Below are positions 26,671 to 34,439 of a stretch of DNA of 64,000 nt, piece after piece. Source of the DNA: Roseateles koreensis. GTDB taxonomy: Bacteria; Pseudomonadota; Gammaproteobacteria; Burkholderiales; Burkholderiaceae_C. Made by a program: the position numbers and the translations under genes. The DNA is taken from NCBI RefSeq assembly GCF_028595305.1, contig NZ_JAQQXS010000013.1, positions 1 to 64,000 on the forward strand, in the 5' to 3' direction. Below the pieces are notes generated by a model, which was not told where the DNA came from, made no database searches, and was given only the letters and a program-made list of their open reading frames with translations. Within the stretch, counting starts at the first letter, position 1; the number at the start of each line of letters is the position of its first letter.

Positions 26671-28443
26671 TCAGGGGCGATGGCCCCACTGGCTGGCCAC
26701 TACGGCGAGCACCACGACCGCCACGGTCAGCAGCAAGCTCAGGCCTTGCCAAAAGGCGACGGGGTTGCGCTCGATCAACGGGGGCGCGCGCAGGCCCAGG
26801 TATTGCGCGCCCGGCGTGCGCAGGTCGTGCATGAATTCCGACAGCGCCTCCTGCCGCTTGTGGGGCTGCGGCTGCAGCGCGCGACGCAGCACCGCGTCCA
26901 GCCAGGGCGGCAGGTCGAGCCGGCGCTCACGGGCCGAGATATAGCGCAGCCCTTGCAAGTCGCCGGGTTTGCGCAGGCGGGGTATTTGCAGGCCGTAGGG
27001 CAACTGGCCCGTGAGCATCTGGTAGGCAATGACAGCCAGCGAAAACAGCTCCGACTGCGGCGTGCCGACGCCGCCCACAAAATACTCCGGCGCGGTGTAT
27101 TGCAGCGAGCCGAGCAGGGCGCGGGCCTGCGCCTGGTGGGTGCCTTCGGTCAGCCCCGCCACATGCGTGGAGGCGAGGTCGATGATCTTGACCGTGCCGT
27201 TGCGGTCGATCATCAGATTCTCTGGGCGCAAGTCCTGATGCAGCATCTCCTTGCGGTGAAAGGCCTGCAAGCCTTGGGCGACCTGCTCAATGATGCGGCG
27301 TACGGCGTCGAGGTCGGGCGCGGGGTGGTCAATCATCCACTGGGCGAGGGTCTGGCCTTGCACGTATTCCAGCGCGACGAACAGATGCTCGCGCGGGCGC
27401 TCGGCCGGGCAGGGCTTCACCACGAACTCGCTGTCAATGCGGCGGGCGATCCATTCTTCCAGGAGAAAACTGTCCAGATAGGCCGGGTTGTCGCGCAGAT
27501 CCACCGAGGGTGTCTTGAGCACCACCTGCCGGCCCGAGTCGGTATCAAGCGCCAGGTGAACATGGCTGCGCGAGCTGCAGTGCAGTTCACGCACGATGGT
27601 GTAGCCCTCAAAGCGGTCGCGGGGGTGCAGCGCCGGGGGGATTCTCAGGCCCTCGCGCTGGGTGTGCAGCAGCGCGGCGTCGATGGGCGGCAGGGCGTCG
27701 ATGCGCACCAACTGCGCGGTCAGGTTGTCTTGGCTGCCGCGCGCCAGTGCGGTCGCGACGAGGGCGGCCGCTGCGGCGTCCAAAGCGTCAAAATTGCCGG
27801 CCTCGTTTGAATGGCCGGGCGCCAAGGCCAGCGCGGCATGCACGGCGGCCGCGTCGATGTGCTCGTACACCCCGTCGGTGGCCAGCAGGTAGAGCTCGCC
27901 CACTTCAGTGGTCCAGCTGCGGTAGTCAATCTCAACACCTGGCCCCGTGCCGAGGGCGCGCCCCAGATAGCTTTGAACCGACGAAATGCGTACCCGGTGG
28001 TCCTCGGTGAGTTGCTCCAGCGCCTGCGCGTGCAGCCGGTACACGCGGGTGTCGCCCACGTGCAGAAGGTGCGCTTCACGTCCCTTGAAGATCAGCGCGC
28101 TGAAGGTGCAAACATAGCCCCGGTCTTTGTCGAAGCGGGCGTCGCTGCGTTGGGTCTGAGCGTGCAGCCATGAGTTGCTCGCCTCCAGCACGCATTGCGC
28201 CGCCCGCCGCACCGACCACGCCTCGGAGGTGCAGTAGTAGTCCTCCAGAAAGCCTCGCACTGCAGCCGCACTGGCGATCTGGCTGACGCTGCTGCTGCTG
28301 ATGCCGTCAGCCAGCGCGAGTGCAATGCCCTTGGTGCGCAGGCGCTCTCCGGTGGGCAGCACGGCGCCATGAAAGTCCTGGTTGACCGGCTTGCACCCGG
28401 CCTGCGAGTGCTGACCCAGTGTGACGCGCAGGCCGCCCGACAT
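26671..28443 (-). CDS. Fused PP2C-type phosphatase and Ser/Thr protein kinase, membrane-anchored
   Basis: A 590-residue fusion. Residues 1-240 form a PP2C phosphatase (LALADGISSSS, LHVGDTRVYRL, LLATDGVYE). Residues about 275-540 form a Hanks-type kinase with Lys310, catalytic Asp404 in HQDLRPENLM and Asp422 in IIDLAS. The HRD and DFG motifs are changed to HQD and DLA, and the glycine-rich loop is weak. One C-terminal membrane helix ends the protein. It starts 20 bases after the nirC nitrite channel gene, in the same operon, so it may regulate nitrite transport or assimilation by phosphorylation. Confidence 0.85.
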   Translation of the reverse strand: MSGGLRVTLGQHSQAGCKPVNQDFHGAVLPTGERLRTKGIALALADGISSSSVSQIASAAAVRGFLEDYYCTSEAWSVRRAAQCVLEASNSWLHAQTQRSDARFDKDRGYVCTFSALIFKGREAHLLHVGDTRVYRLHAQALEQLTEDHRVRISSVQSYLGRALGTGPGVEIDYRSWTTEVGELYLLATDGVYEHIDAAAVHAALALAPGHSNEAGNFDALDAAAAALVATALARGSQDNLTAQLVRIDALPPIDAALLHTQREGLRIPPALHPRDRFEGYTIVRELHCSSRSHVHLALDTDSGRQVVLKTPSVDLRDNPAYLDSFLLEEWIARRIDSEFVVKPCPAERPREHLFVALEYVQGQTLAQWMIDHPAPDLDAVRRIIEQVAQGLQAFHRKEMLHQDLRPENLMIDRNGTVKIIDLASTHVAGLTEGTHQAQARALLGSLQYTAPEYFVGGVGTPQSELFSLAVIAYQMLTGQLPYGLQIPRLRKPGDLQGLRYISARERRLDLPPWLDAVLRRALQPQPHKRQEALSEFMHDLRTPGAQYLGLRAPPLIERNPVAFWQGLSLLLTVAVVVLAVVASQWGHRP

Positions 28444-28463
28444 CGCCCGCTTGCCCTTGAAAC

Positions 28464-29276
28464 TCAGGCCACAACGCGCTTGGGCGCCGTCTTGTAGTGG
28501 GTGGAGTACAGCGTGGCGCCGACAAAGGTCAGGCCGCCCACCATATTGCCCAGCACGGTGGGGAGTTCATTCCAGAGCAGGTAGTCCATCATTGTGAATT
28601 TGCCGCCCAGCATCAGGCCCGAAGGGAAGAGATACATATTGACGACCGAGTGCTCGAAGCCCATGTAGAAGAACACCGTGATGGGCATCCACATGCCGAT
28701 GACTTTGCCCGTTACTGAGGTCGACATCATCGCCGCAACAACGCCGGTAGACACCATCCAATTGCACATCACCGCGCGGATGAACAGCGTCAGCATGCCC
28801 GCCATGCCGTGGGCGGCGTAGCCCACCGTGCGACTTTCACCAATGCTGCCGATCTTCACGCCGATGGCGTTGGGCGCCTCGGTGAAACCGAAAGTGAAGA
28901 TGATGGCCATGAACAGCGCCACCATCAGCGCACCTGCAAAATTGCCCAAAAACACCAGGCCCCAGTTGCGGCCCACGCCGCCCCAGGTCGCGCCCGGCCG
29001 CTTGTCGAACACCGCCAGGGGGGACAAGGTAAATACGCCGGTCAGCAGATCGAAACCCAGCAGGTACAGCATGCAAAAGCCCACCGGAAAGAGCAGGGCG
29101 CCAATCAGTGGATTGCCGGTGTTCACGTTGATGCTGACGGCAAACGCGGCTGCCAGGGCCAGAATGGCGCCGGCCATGAAGGCACGGATGAGGGTGTCGC
29201 GGGTGGACATCAGCAATTTGGATTCACCAGCGTCGACCATCTTGGTCACGAACTCGGCAGGGGCGAGGTAGGCCAT
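28464..29276 (-). CDS. nirC: Formate/nitrite-family channel, probably nitrite transporter NirC
   Basis: A 270-residue FNT-family membrane protein with six helices. It shows NPLIGALLFPVGFCMLYLLG, the NFAGALMVALF helix break and FYMGFEHSVVNMYLFP, which hold the pore histidine and narrow-point residues of the family. Its place next to nirBD and a NIT-ANTAR regulator favours nitrite over formate. Its 5' leader carries an attenuator-like structure (29308-29417). The nitrite-channel nirC is distinct from the cytochrome also called nirC at 57966-58388. Confidence 0.87.
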   Translation of the reverse strand: MAYLAPAEFVTKMVDAGESKLLMSTRDTLIRAFMAGAILALAAAFAVSINVNTGNPLIGALLFPVGFCMLYLLGFDLLTGVFTLSPLAVFDKRPGATWGGVGRNWGLVFLGNFAGALMVALFMAIIFTFGFTEAPNAIGVKIGSIGESRTVGYAAHGMAGMLTLFIRAVMCNWMVSTGVVAAMMSTSVTGKVIGMWMPITVFFYMGFEHSVVNMYLFPSGLMLGGKFTMMDYLLWNELPTVLGNMVGGLTFVGATLYSTHYKTAPKRVVA

Positions 29277-29307
29277 TGAGTTTCCTTTGAACGGTCAGGG
29301 GGGCAGG

Positions 29308-29417
29308 GCAAAAAACAAAACGACGTACCCTCCATGCCCCGCGTTGAAAGGGGAGCAGGACGGAACGCCGTCGTCTTCAGTACCGGGAGAGGGCTGCAGC
29401 CACGATCAAGGTGCAGC
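29308..29417 (-). promoter_or_regulatory. Attenuator-like leader of nirC (probable ANTAR antitermination target)
   Basis: On the minus strand the leader first has a hairpin with arms GCTGCA and TGCAGC (29393-29417). Next come GACGG-CGTT-CCGTC, a CCCC/GGGG pair, and a long-range pairing of ACGACG (29369-29374) with CGTCGT, followed at once by a TTTTGTTTTTT tract (to about 29308). This reads as an intrinsic terminator in the leader, about 35 to 110 bases before nirC. A NIT-ANTAR antiterminator gene is the next gene upstream, which supports nitrate- or nitrite-induced antitermination. Confidence 0.6.
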
Positions 29418-29523
29418 GGGGTGTCGGGCCGCCGTTGGCCTAACGCGCAAAATGCATGCACGTTTCATGCCCGGCTAATTCGGTGTTTGGGCGGTCTGAA
29501 AAGCGCAACTTGGTGCGCAAGGC

Positions 29524-30819
29524 CTATTTTTGGTGCGCGCTGGGCGGCGTCGTGCCGAAAAGGTCAGGCAAGGTCAGCGCAAGCTCGGCCACGTCCAGCA
29601 GCTTGCGGTTGTGGTCCATCGACGCTTTTTGCAAGGCGCGAAAAGCCGCCTCCTCGCTCAAGCCCAGGCGAACCATCAAGGCGCCCTTGGCCCGCTCGAT
29701 GATTTTGCGGTCCTGCAGGGCGCGCCGGGCCTTGTCCAGCTCCAGCTCCATCGAGCTCAGTCGCGCGGACTGTGCTTGCAGCATCTCGGCCAGCGTTGAC
29801 GTAGAGGCAGACATTGGCACTGTGACGGCCGGCAGCGACGGAGCCGCGTCCGGTTGCACCGGGGCGTTGAAAAAGCGCTCCACCGCATGCGCATGGGCGG
29901 GCGGGTTGACGCGCAATTGCTGCAGCAGGCCCGCCGTGTCTTGCAGGTCTTGCTGCGCACTGTGCAGCCGGCTGGCGCAGGCCGTTTGCAGATCTTGCAC
30001 CAGTTGCTGCTGGAATTGCCCCATCTCGTCAATCCGGTGGCTGGACACCTCAAACCAGCGCTCGCTCGACGCCGTGTCCAGCCCTGCGCCGGCTTGGGTG
30101 GTGCACAGCACGCGGCGCAAGCGCTCCAGCTGCGCCGCTTGGGGGGCGAGTTGCAGCTGCTGCCAGCGCGCCTGCATGGCAGGTTCTGAAAACTCTTCGA
30201 ACACGCTCAGGCTGCGTTCTTGCGCGTTGATCAGGTGCACGATGCGCTGTTGCTGGTCTTCGCTGCAGACGCCTGAGGAGAACAGCGTGGCCCCCACGGC
30301 GCGCTCCTGCCCGGCCGACTCCTTGCCCTGCACCAGATGGACAAAGGCCACCAATGGCCGCGAGAGGCCGGCTTGCAGATCGGCCTCGGCCACTTGAAAA
30401 ATCAACTCCACCAGCCCGGCGATCACGCGGCTGAAGGCGGCCACTGCGGCATGCGCCGAGACGCCCTGCTGGCTGATTTTCTGGCGCAGGGGCGGCAGCG
30501 CCTCCAGGTCCAACAAGACCCAGGCCATCAGCGAGGCCAGTTTGGCCGAATCGCCGGAGCCGGGCGCCAGCCGTTCGGCAAACAGGGCGCGCAGCGTCGT
30601 GTCAAAGGTTTGCGCCTGCGCCACGGCAGCAAGCCGCACGGCGTCAAAACGCTGGCCTTTGGCCGCCAGGAAGATGCTGGTGGCGCCACGTTCAGCCTGC
30701 AGGGCGTGAATCAGCTGGGCGATTTGATCGGCAAAGGAAACGCGCCCGGCGAGCCGCTGAATCGCCTCGATTTCCAGCTGCTTTGAACGAAGAACCAGAT
30801 CGGAGACAGACAGTTGCAT
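29524..30819 (-). CDS. nasR: NIT-ANTAR nitrate/nitrite-responsive antitermination protein (NasR-like)
   Basis: A 431-residue regulator. The first about 300 residues form a helical NIT sensor (LIHALQAERGATSIFLAAKGQ is its arginine-bearing start). A linker follows, and the C-terminal 60 residues are an ANTAR RNA-binding domain (ALQDRKIIERAKGALMVRLG, then LSEEAAFRALQKASMDHNRKL). NasR proteins bind nitrate or nitrite and let RNA polymerase read through leader terminators of assimilation operons. Likely targets here are the leaders of nirB and of nirC, both of which show hairpins. It lies 105 bases after nirD on the same strand. Confidence 0.9.
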   Translation of the reverse strand: MQLSVSDLVLRSKQLEIEAIQRLAGRVSFADQIAQLIHALQAERGATSIFLAAKGQRFDAVRLAAVAQAQTFDTTLRALFAERLAPGSGDSAKLASLMAWVLLDLEALPPLRQKISQQGVSAHAAVAAFSRVIAGLVELIFQVAEADLQAGLSRPLVAFVHLVQGKESAGQERAVGATLFSSGVCSEDQQQRIVHLINAQERSLSVFEEFSEPAMQARWQQLQLAPQAAQLERLRRVLCTTQAGAGLDTASSERWFEVSSHRIDEMGQFQQQLVQDLQTACASRLHSAQQDLQDTAGLLQQLRVNPPAHAHAVERFFNAPVQPDAAPSLPAVTVPMSASTSTLAEMLQAQSARLSSMELELDKARRALQDRKIIERAKGALMVRLGLSEEAAFRALQKASMDHNRKLLDVAELALTLPDLFGTTPPSAHQK

Positions 30820-30924
30820 GGGCGGCCACAGGATCGCAGATCCCAGAATCGGGAGACAAGAATCAAGCGGCGCGCGGCCCTTGATGCGCCATTGTCCGTG
30901 ATCCCGGCCGGCGGGCCGCGAGGT

Positions 30925-31263
30925 TCAACGCGTGGCGATGAAGACCCGCCCGTCTTCCACCCGAATCGGGTGCGTACGCACCGAGTGCTCGGGCGCCTCC
31001 AGGCATTCGCCACTGCGCAGGTCAAAGTGGTTTTTGTACAGCGGCGAGGCAACGACGATGCGCCCGCCGAGGCAGCCCACCAGCCCTCGCGACAGCACGC
31101 TGGCACGTGACAGGGGGTCGACATTGTCGATGGCGAACAGTTGCGTCTCTCCAACGCGAAACACCGCAATATGCCGCCCGTCCATGCGGGCGCAAACGCC
31201 CATGTCCGGCAGGATGTCGTCGACCGCGCACACGGCGGTCCAGGTCAGGGTGTCAGTGCTCAT
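30925..31263 (-). CDS. nirD: Assimilatory nitrite reductase (NADH), small subunit
   Basis: A 112-residue Rieske-fold protein of the NirD type (VGETQLFAIDNVDP, then GGRIVVASPLYKNHFDLRSGEC). The cluster-binding cysteines and histidines of true Rieske proteins are absent, as is normal for NirD. It partners NirB in six-electron reduction of nitrite to ammonium. The ATG at 31263 follows GGAAGGA at good spacing; an earlier in-frame ATG at 31284 is not so served. It lies 42 bases after nirB. Confidence 0.9.
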   Translation of the reverse strand: MSTDTLTWTAVCAVDDILPDMGVCARMDGRHIAVFRVGETQLFAIDNVDPLSRASVLSRGLVGCLGGRIVVASPLYKNHFDLRSGECLEAPEHSVRTHPIRVEDGRVFIATR

Positions 31264-31305
31264 GATGATGTCCTTCCGGTTCATGAAAATTCAGACGGGC
31301 GGGCC

Positions 31306-33849
31306 TCAAACCGCCTCGTTGGCGGGCGTGTTGCTGGGGTTGCGCTCCGCCGTGCGGGCCGGGCGAATCTGCCCGCGTTCTTCCACGAACACGATGTGCT
31401 CGTCGGGCCGGTCGCTGTTCACAAAGGAGCGGAAGCGGCTGCGGATCGCCGGGTCCGTCACCGCCACCTTCCACTCGCAGGCGTAGGTGTTCACCACGTG
31501 CTGCATCTGGGCGTCCAACTCCGCGCCCAGGCCCAGGCTGTCTTTGAGGATCACGTCCTTCAGGTAGTCGAGGCCGCCTTCGAGGTTGTCGCGCCAGGTG
31601 CTGGTGCGTTGCAGGCGGTCGGCGGTGCGCACGTAGAACATCAGCACCCGGTCGATCGTGCGCACCAGTTCTTCCTTGTTCAGGTCGGAGGCCAGTAGCT
31701 CGGCATGGCGGGGTTTCATGCCGCCGTTGCCGCACACATACAGGTTCCAACCCTTTTCGGTGGCGATGATGCCGATGTCCTTGCCCTGCGCTTCGGCGCA
31801 TTCGCGGGTGCAGCCCGACACGCCAAATTTGATCTTGTGCGGCGCACGCAAGCCCTTGTAGCGGTTCTCCAGCTCGACCGCCAGGCCCATGCTGTCGCCC
31901 ACGCCAAAACGACACCAGGTTGAGCCCACGCAGCTCTTGACGGTGCGCAGCGACTTGCCATACGCGTGGCCGGACTCAAAGCCGGCGGCAATCAACTCCT
32001 CCCAGATCAGCGGCAACTGCTCGACGCGGGCACCGAACAGGTCAACCCGCTGACCGCCGGTGATCTTGGTGTAGAGCCCATACTTCTTGGCGATTTGGCC
32101 GACGGCGATCAGCCCGTCTGGCGTAACCTCGCCGGCCGGCATGCGCGGCACGACCGAATAGCTGCCGTCTTTCTGGATATTGCCCAGGTAGTAGTCGTTG
32201 CTGTCTTGCAGGCTGGCCAGGTCCTTTTTCAGCACGAACTCGTTCCAGCACGAGGCGAGGATGCTGGCCACCGTCGGTTTGCAAACCGCACAGCCCAGGC
32301 CCTTGCCGTGCTGGCTCAGCAAGGCGTCGAAGCTGCGGATTTCGCCCACGCGAATCAAGTGGAACAACTCCTGGCGCGAGTAAGCAAAGTGCTCGCAGAG
32401 GTGGTTGTTCACCACCAGGCCCTGCTTCTTCATCTCGACCTTGATCAGCTGGGTCACCAAGGGCACGCAGCCGCCGCAGGTGGCGCCGGCCTTGGTGCAG
32501 GCCTTGACCTCCGCCATCGAGGTGGCGCCAGCCGACACGGCCTTGCAGATTTGGCCCTTGTTGACGTTGTTGCAGGAGCACAGCTGGGCGCTGTCGGGCA
32601 AGGCGTCGGCGCCCAGGCCGGGCTTGGCTGCGCCCTCGCTGGACGGCAAGATCAAGAACTCGGGCGATGCCGGCAGCGCGATGCCATTGAGCGCCATCTG
32701 CAGCAGCGTGCCGTATTCAGCGGCATCGCCCACCAGCACGGCGCCCAGCAGGCGCTTGCCATCGGCGCTGACGACGATCTTCTTGTAAATTTGGCGAATC
32801 TCGTCGCTGTACTGGAAGGAGCGGCACCCAGGGGTGTTGCCGTGCGCGTCGCCGATGCTGGCCACGTCCACGCCCATCAGCTTGAGCTTGGTGCTCATGT
32901 CGGCCCCGACAAAGGCCATGTCATCCGCACCGCTGAGGTGGTGGGCGGCCACGCGGGCCATGTCGTAGCCGGGGGCAACCAGGCCGAAGGTCTGGCCATT
33001 CCAGGCCGCGCATTCGCCGATGGCGTAAATGTCGGGGTCGCTGCTGCGGCATTCGCTGTCGATGGCCACGCCGCCGCGCGCGCCGATTGTCAGCCCGGAT
33101 TGGCGAGCTAACTCATCACGTGGGCGGATACCGGCGGAGAACACAATCATGTCGGCTTCAAGATGGCTGCCATCGGCAAACACCATGCGGTGACCGGCCT
33201 CGCTGCCGTCGATGATCTCGACCGTGCTGCGCTGGGTGTGCACATGCAGGCCCAAGGCCTCGATCTTGCGGCGCAGCGTCTCGCCGCCGCCGGTGTCCAC
33301 CTGCGCGGCCATCAGCCGGGGCGCGAACTCGACCACATGGGTGTCCAGGCCCATATCGCGCAGCGCCTTGGCGCACTCCAGCCCCAGCAGACCGCCGCCG
33401 ACCACGATGCCGCTGCGCGAGCGTGCGCCGCAAGCCTTCATGGCCTCCAGGTCTTCGATGGTGCGGTAGACAAAGCAGTCGGGGCGGTCCTTGCCCGGCA
33501 GGTTCGGCACAAAGGGGTAGGAGCCGGTGGCCAGCACCAGCTTGTCGTAAGGCAGTTGCTCGCCGTCAGCCGTGGTCACGATGCGGGCGCTGCGGTCGAT
33601 GGCGACGGCCCGTGACGCCAAGTGCAAGCGGATGCCGGTGCGCTCGAAAAACCCGGGCTCGACCAAGGAAAGATCTTCCGCCGACTTGCCGGAAAAGAAG
33701 GCCGACAAATGCACGCGGTCATAGGCGGGCCGAACTTCTTCGCACAAGACGGTGATCTGCGTGGCAGCACCGGCATTCAGGCCCGACTCAGCAAGGCTCT
33801 CAAGGAATTTGTGGCCCACCATGCCATGGCCGATGACGACGATCTTCAT
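31306..33849 (-). CDS. nirB: Assimilatory nitrite reductase (NADH), large subunit
   Basis: An 847-residue cytoplasmic enzyme. The FAD/NADH module fills residues 1 to about 320 (VIGHGMVGHKF; later GIVVGGGLLGLECAKAL). A BFD-type [2Fe-2S] module follows, with Cys424, Cys426 and a CTKAGATCGGC pair. The C-terminal sirohaem/[4Fe-4S] module has Cys640, Cys646, Cys680 and Cys684 (SCVGSTWC and GCTREC). It reduces nitrite to ammonium with NADH. Upstream are a long hairpin leader, a sigma-54 promoter and NtrC-like sites, fitting control by both nitrogen status and nitrate. Confidence 0.94.
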   Translation of the reverse strand: MKIVVIGHGMVGHKFLESLAESGLNAGAATQITVLCEEVRPAYDRVHLSAFFSGKSAEDLSLVEPGFFERTGIRLHLASRAVAIDRSARIVTTADGEQLPYDKLVLATGSYPFVPNLPGKDRPDCFVYRTIEDLEAMKACGARSRSGIVVGGGLLGLECAKALRDMGLDTHVVEFAPRLMAAQVDTGGGETLRRKIEALGLHVHTQRSTVEIIDGSEAGHRMVFADGSHLEADMIVFSAGIRPRDELARQSGLTIGARGGVAIDSECRSSDPDIYAIGECAAWNGQTFGLVAPGYDMARVAAHHLSGADDMAFVGADMSTKLKLMGVDVASIGDAHGNTPGCRSFQYSDEIRQIYKKIVVSADGKRLLGAVLVGDAAEYGTLLQMALNGIALPASPEFLILPSSEGAAKPGLGADALPDSAQLCSCNNVNKGQICKAVSAGATSMAEVKACTKAGATCGGCVPLVTQLIKVEMKKQGLVVNNHLCEHFAYSRQELFHLIRVGEIRSFDALLSQHGKGLGCAVCKPTVASILASCWNEFVLKKDLASLQDSNDYYLGNIQKDGSYSVVPRMPAGEVTPDGLIAVGQIAKKYGLYTKITGGQRVDLFGARVEQLPLIWEELIAAGFESGHAYGKSLRTVKSCVGSTWCRFGVGDSMGLAVELENRYKGLRAPHKIKFGVSGCTRECAEAQGKDIGIIATEKGWNLYVCGNGGMKPRHAELLASDLNKEELVRTIDRVLMFYVRTADRLQRTSTWRDNLEGGLDYLKDVILKDSLGLGAELDAQMQHVVNTYACEWKVAVTDPAIRSRFRSFVNSDRPDEHIVFVEERGQIRPARTAERNPSNTPANEAV

Positions 33850-33911
33850 ATGTTCTCCTGCAACGCGAGGGCAGCGCCCCTGCGATTGGGGCCAGACGGA
33901 TTGGAAATTTG

Positions 33912-34060
33912 CGCCAGCGAGAGTCGCTGGCGTCAGCCCGACCGCCCCACCTCAAGCGAAGAGGGGGCGACGAAGCACGCCTGTCGGGACAGGGGCCGGG
34001 CTGATATCCGCCGTCGTTAGCGGAGACCTTGGGGCTGCGGAGGCGACGGTACCTGCAGCC
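33912..34060 (-). promoter_or_regulatory. nirB leader with three hairpins (probable ANTAR-controlled attenuator)
   Basis: Read on the minus strand, the roughly 210-base leader has three elements. First is a hairpin with arms GGCTGC and GCAGCC (34033-34060). Next is CCTGT-CCCG-ACAGG (33980-33993) inside a weaker CGACG/CGTCG pairing. Last is a perfect 9-bp stem CGCCAGCGA/TCGCTGGCG with a 3-base loop (33912-33932), followed by CAAATTT. The last is terminator-like with a short T-tract. The motifs CGTGGCTGCAG and ACGACGGCG also occur in the nirC leader. Confidence 0.58.
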
Positions 34061-34074
34061 ACGGCATGAGCTAC

Positions 34075-34089
34075 GCAAGGGGCGTGCCA
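34075..34089 (-). promoter_or_regulatory. Sigma-54 promoter of nirBD
   Basis: On the minus strand TGGCAC-GCCCC-TTGC matches the -24/-12 sigma-54 consensus at every key base. Transcription would start near 34063, about 214 bases before the nirB start codon. Confidence 0.8.
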
Positions 34090-34150
34090 GGTGGATTTGC
34101 CGTTAGTCGCCCGCGGGTTTGCCTAAATTGCGCGCCCGAGGGACGTGGGT

Positions 34151-34207
34151 GCACCAACTCGGTGGTCGTTGGTGGTGCATTGCCGGATGCGAGCGCCAAG
34201 CTGGTGC
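34151..34207. promoter_or_regulatory. Two NtrC-like binding sites upstream of the nirBD promoter
   Basis: GCACC-AACTC-GGTGG (34151-34165) and GCGCC-AAGCT-GGTGC (34193-34207) each differ by one base from the NtrC pattern GCACC-N5-GGTGC. Their centres lie about 95 and 137 bases before the predicted start, normal for NtrC enhancers. Further TGGTGC half-sites occur nearby. The rest of the 33850-34439 gap holds no supported gene. Confidence 0.6.
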
Positions 34208-34439
34208 GGTTCCGGGCGGCTCGCTCAGGTCAGCTGATCGTAGGCGCTTGGTGCTTCTTTGTGACGGCTATTTCTCGTTTTTGGCGAAGCTAATTGATGA
34301 ACGATGCGTTTTGACTGCCGCGATGTTGGCTAGACTTTGGTCTGGTGAGATTATTCGTTAGTCTGCGAATTCAAACCCAATGTCCGGCGCTGAACGACGT
34401 GCCGGGCCAGTGGCAAAGCTGGTAAAACCGGGGCTCGTT

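Noticed and set aside
29447-29461. Possible sigma-54 promoter for the nirC channel gene (minus strand)
   Set aside because: The -12 TTGC is present, but the -24 element is poor and the spacer is one base off when better matches are sought. Too weak to list beside the full-consensus nirB promoter.
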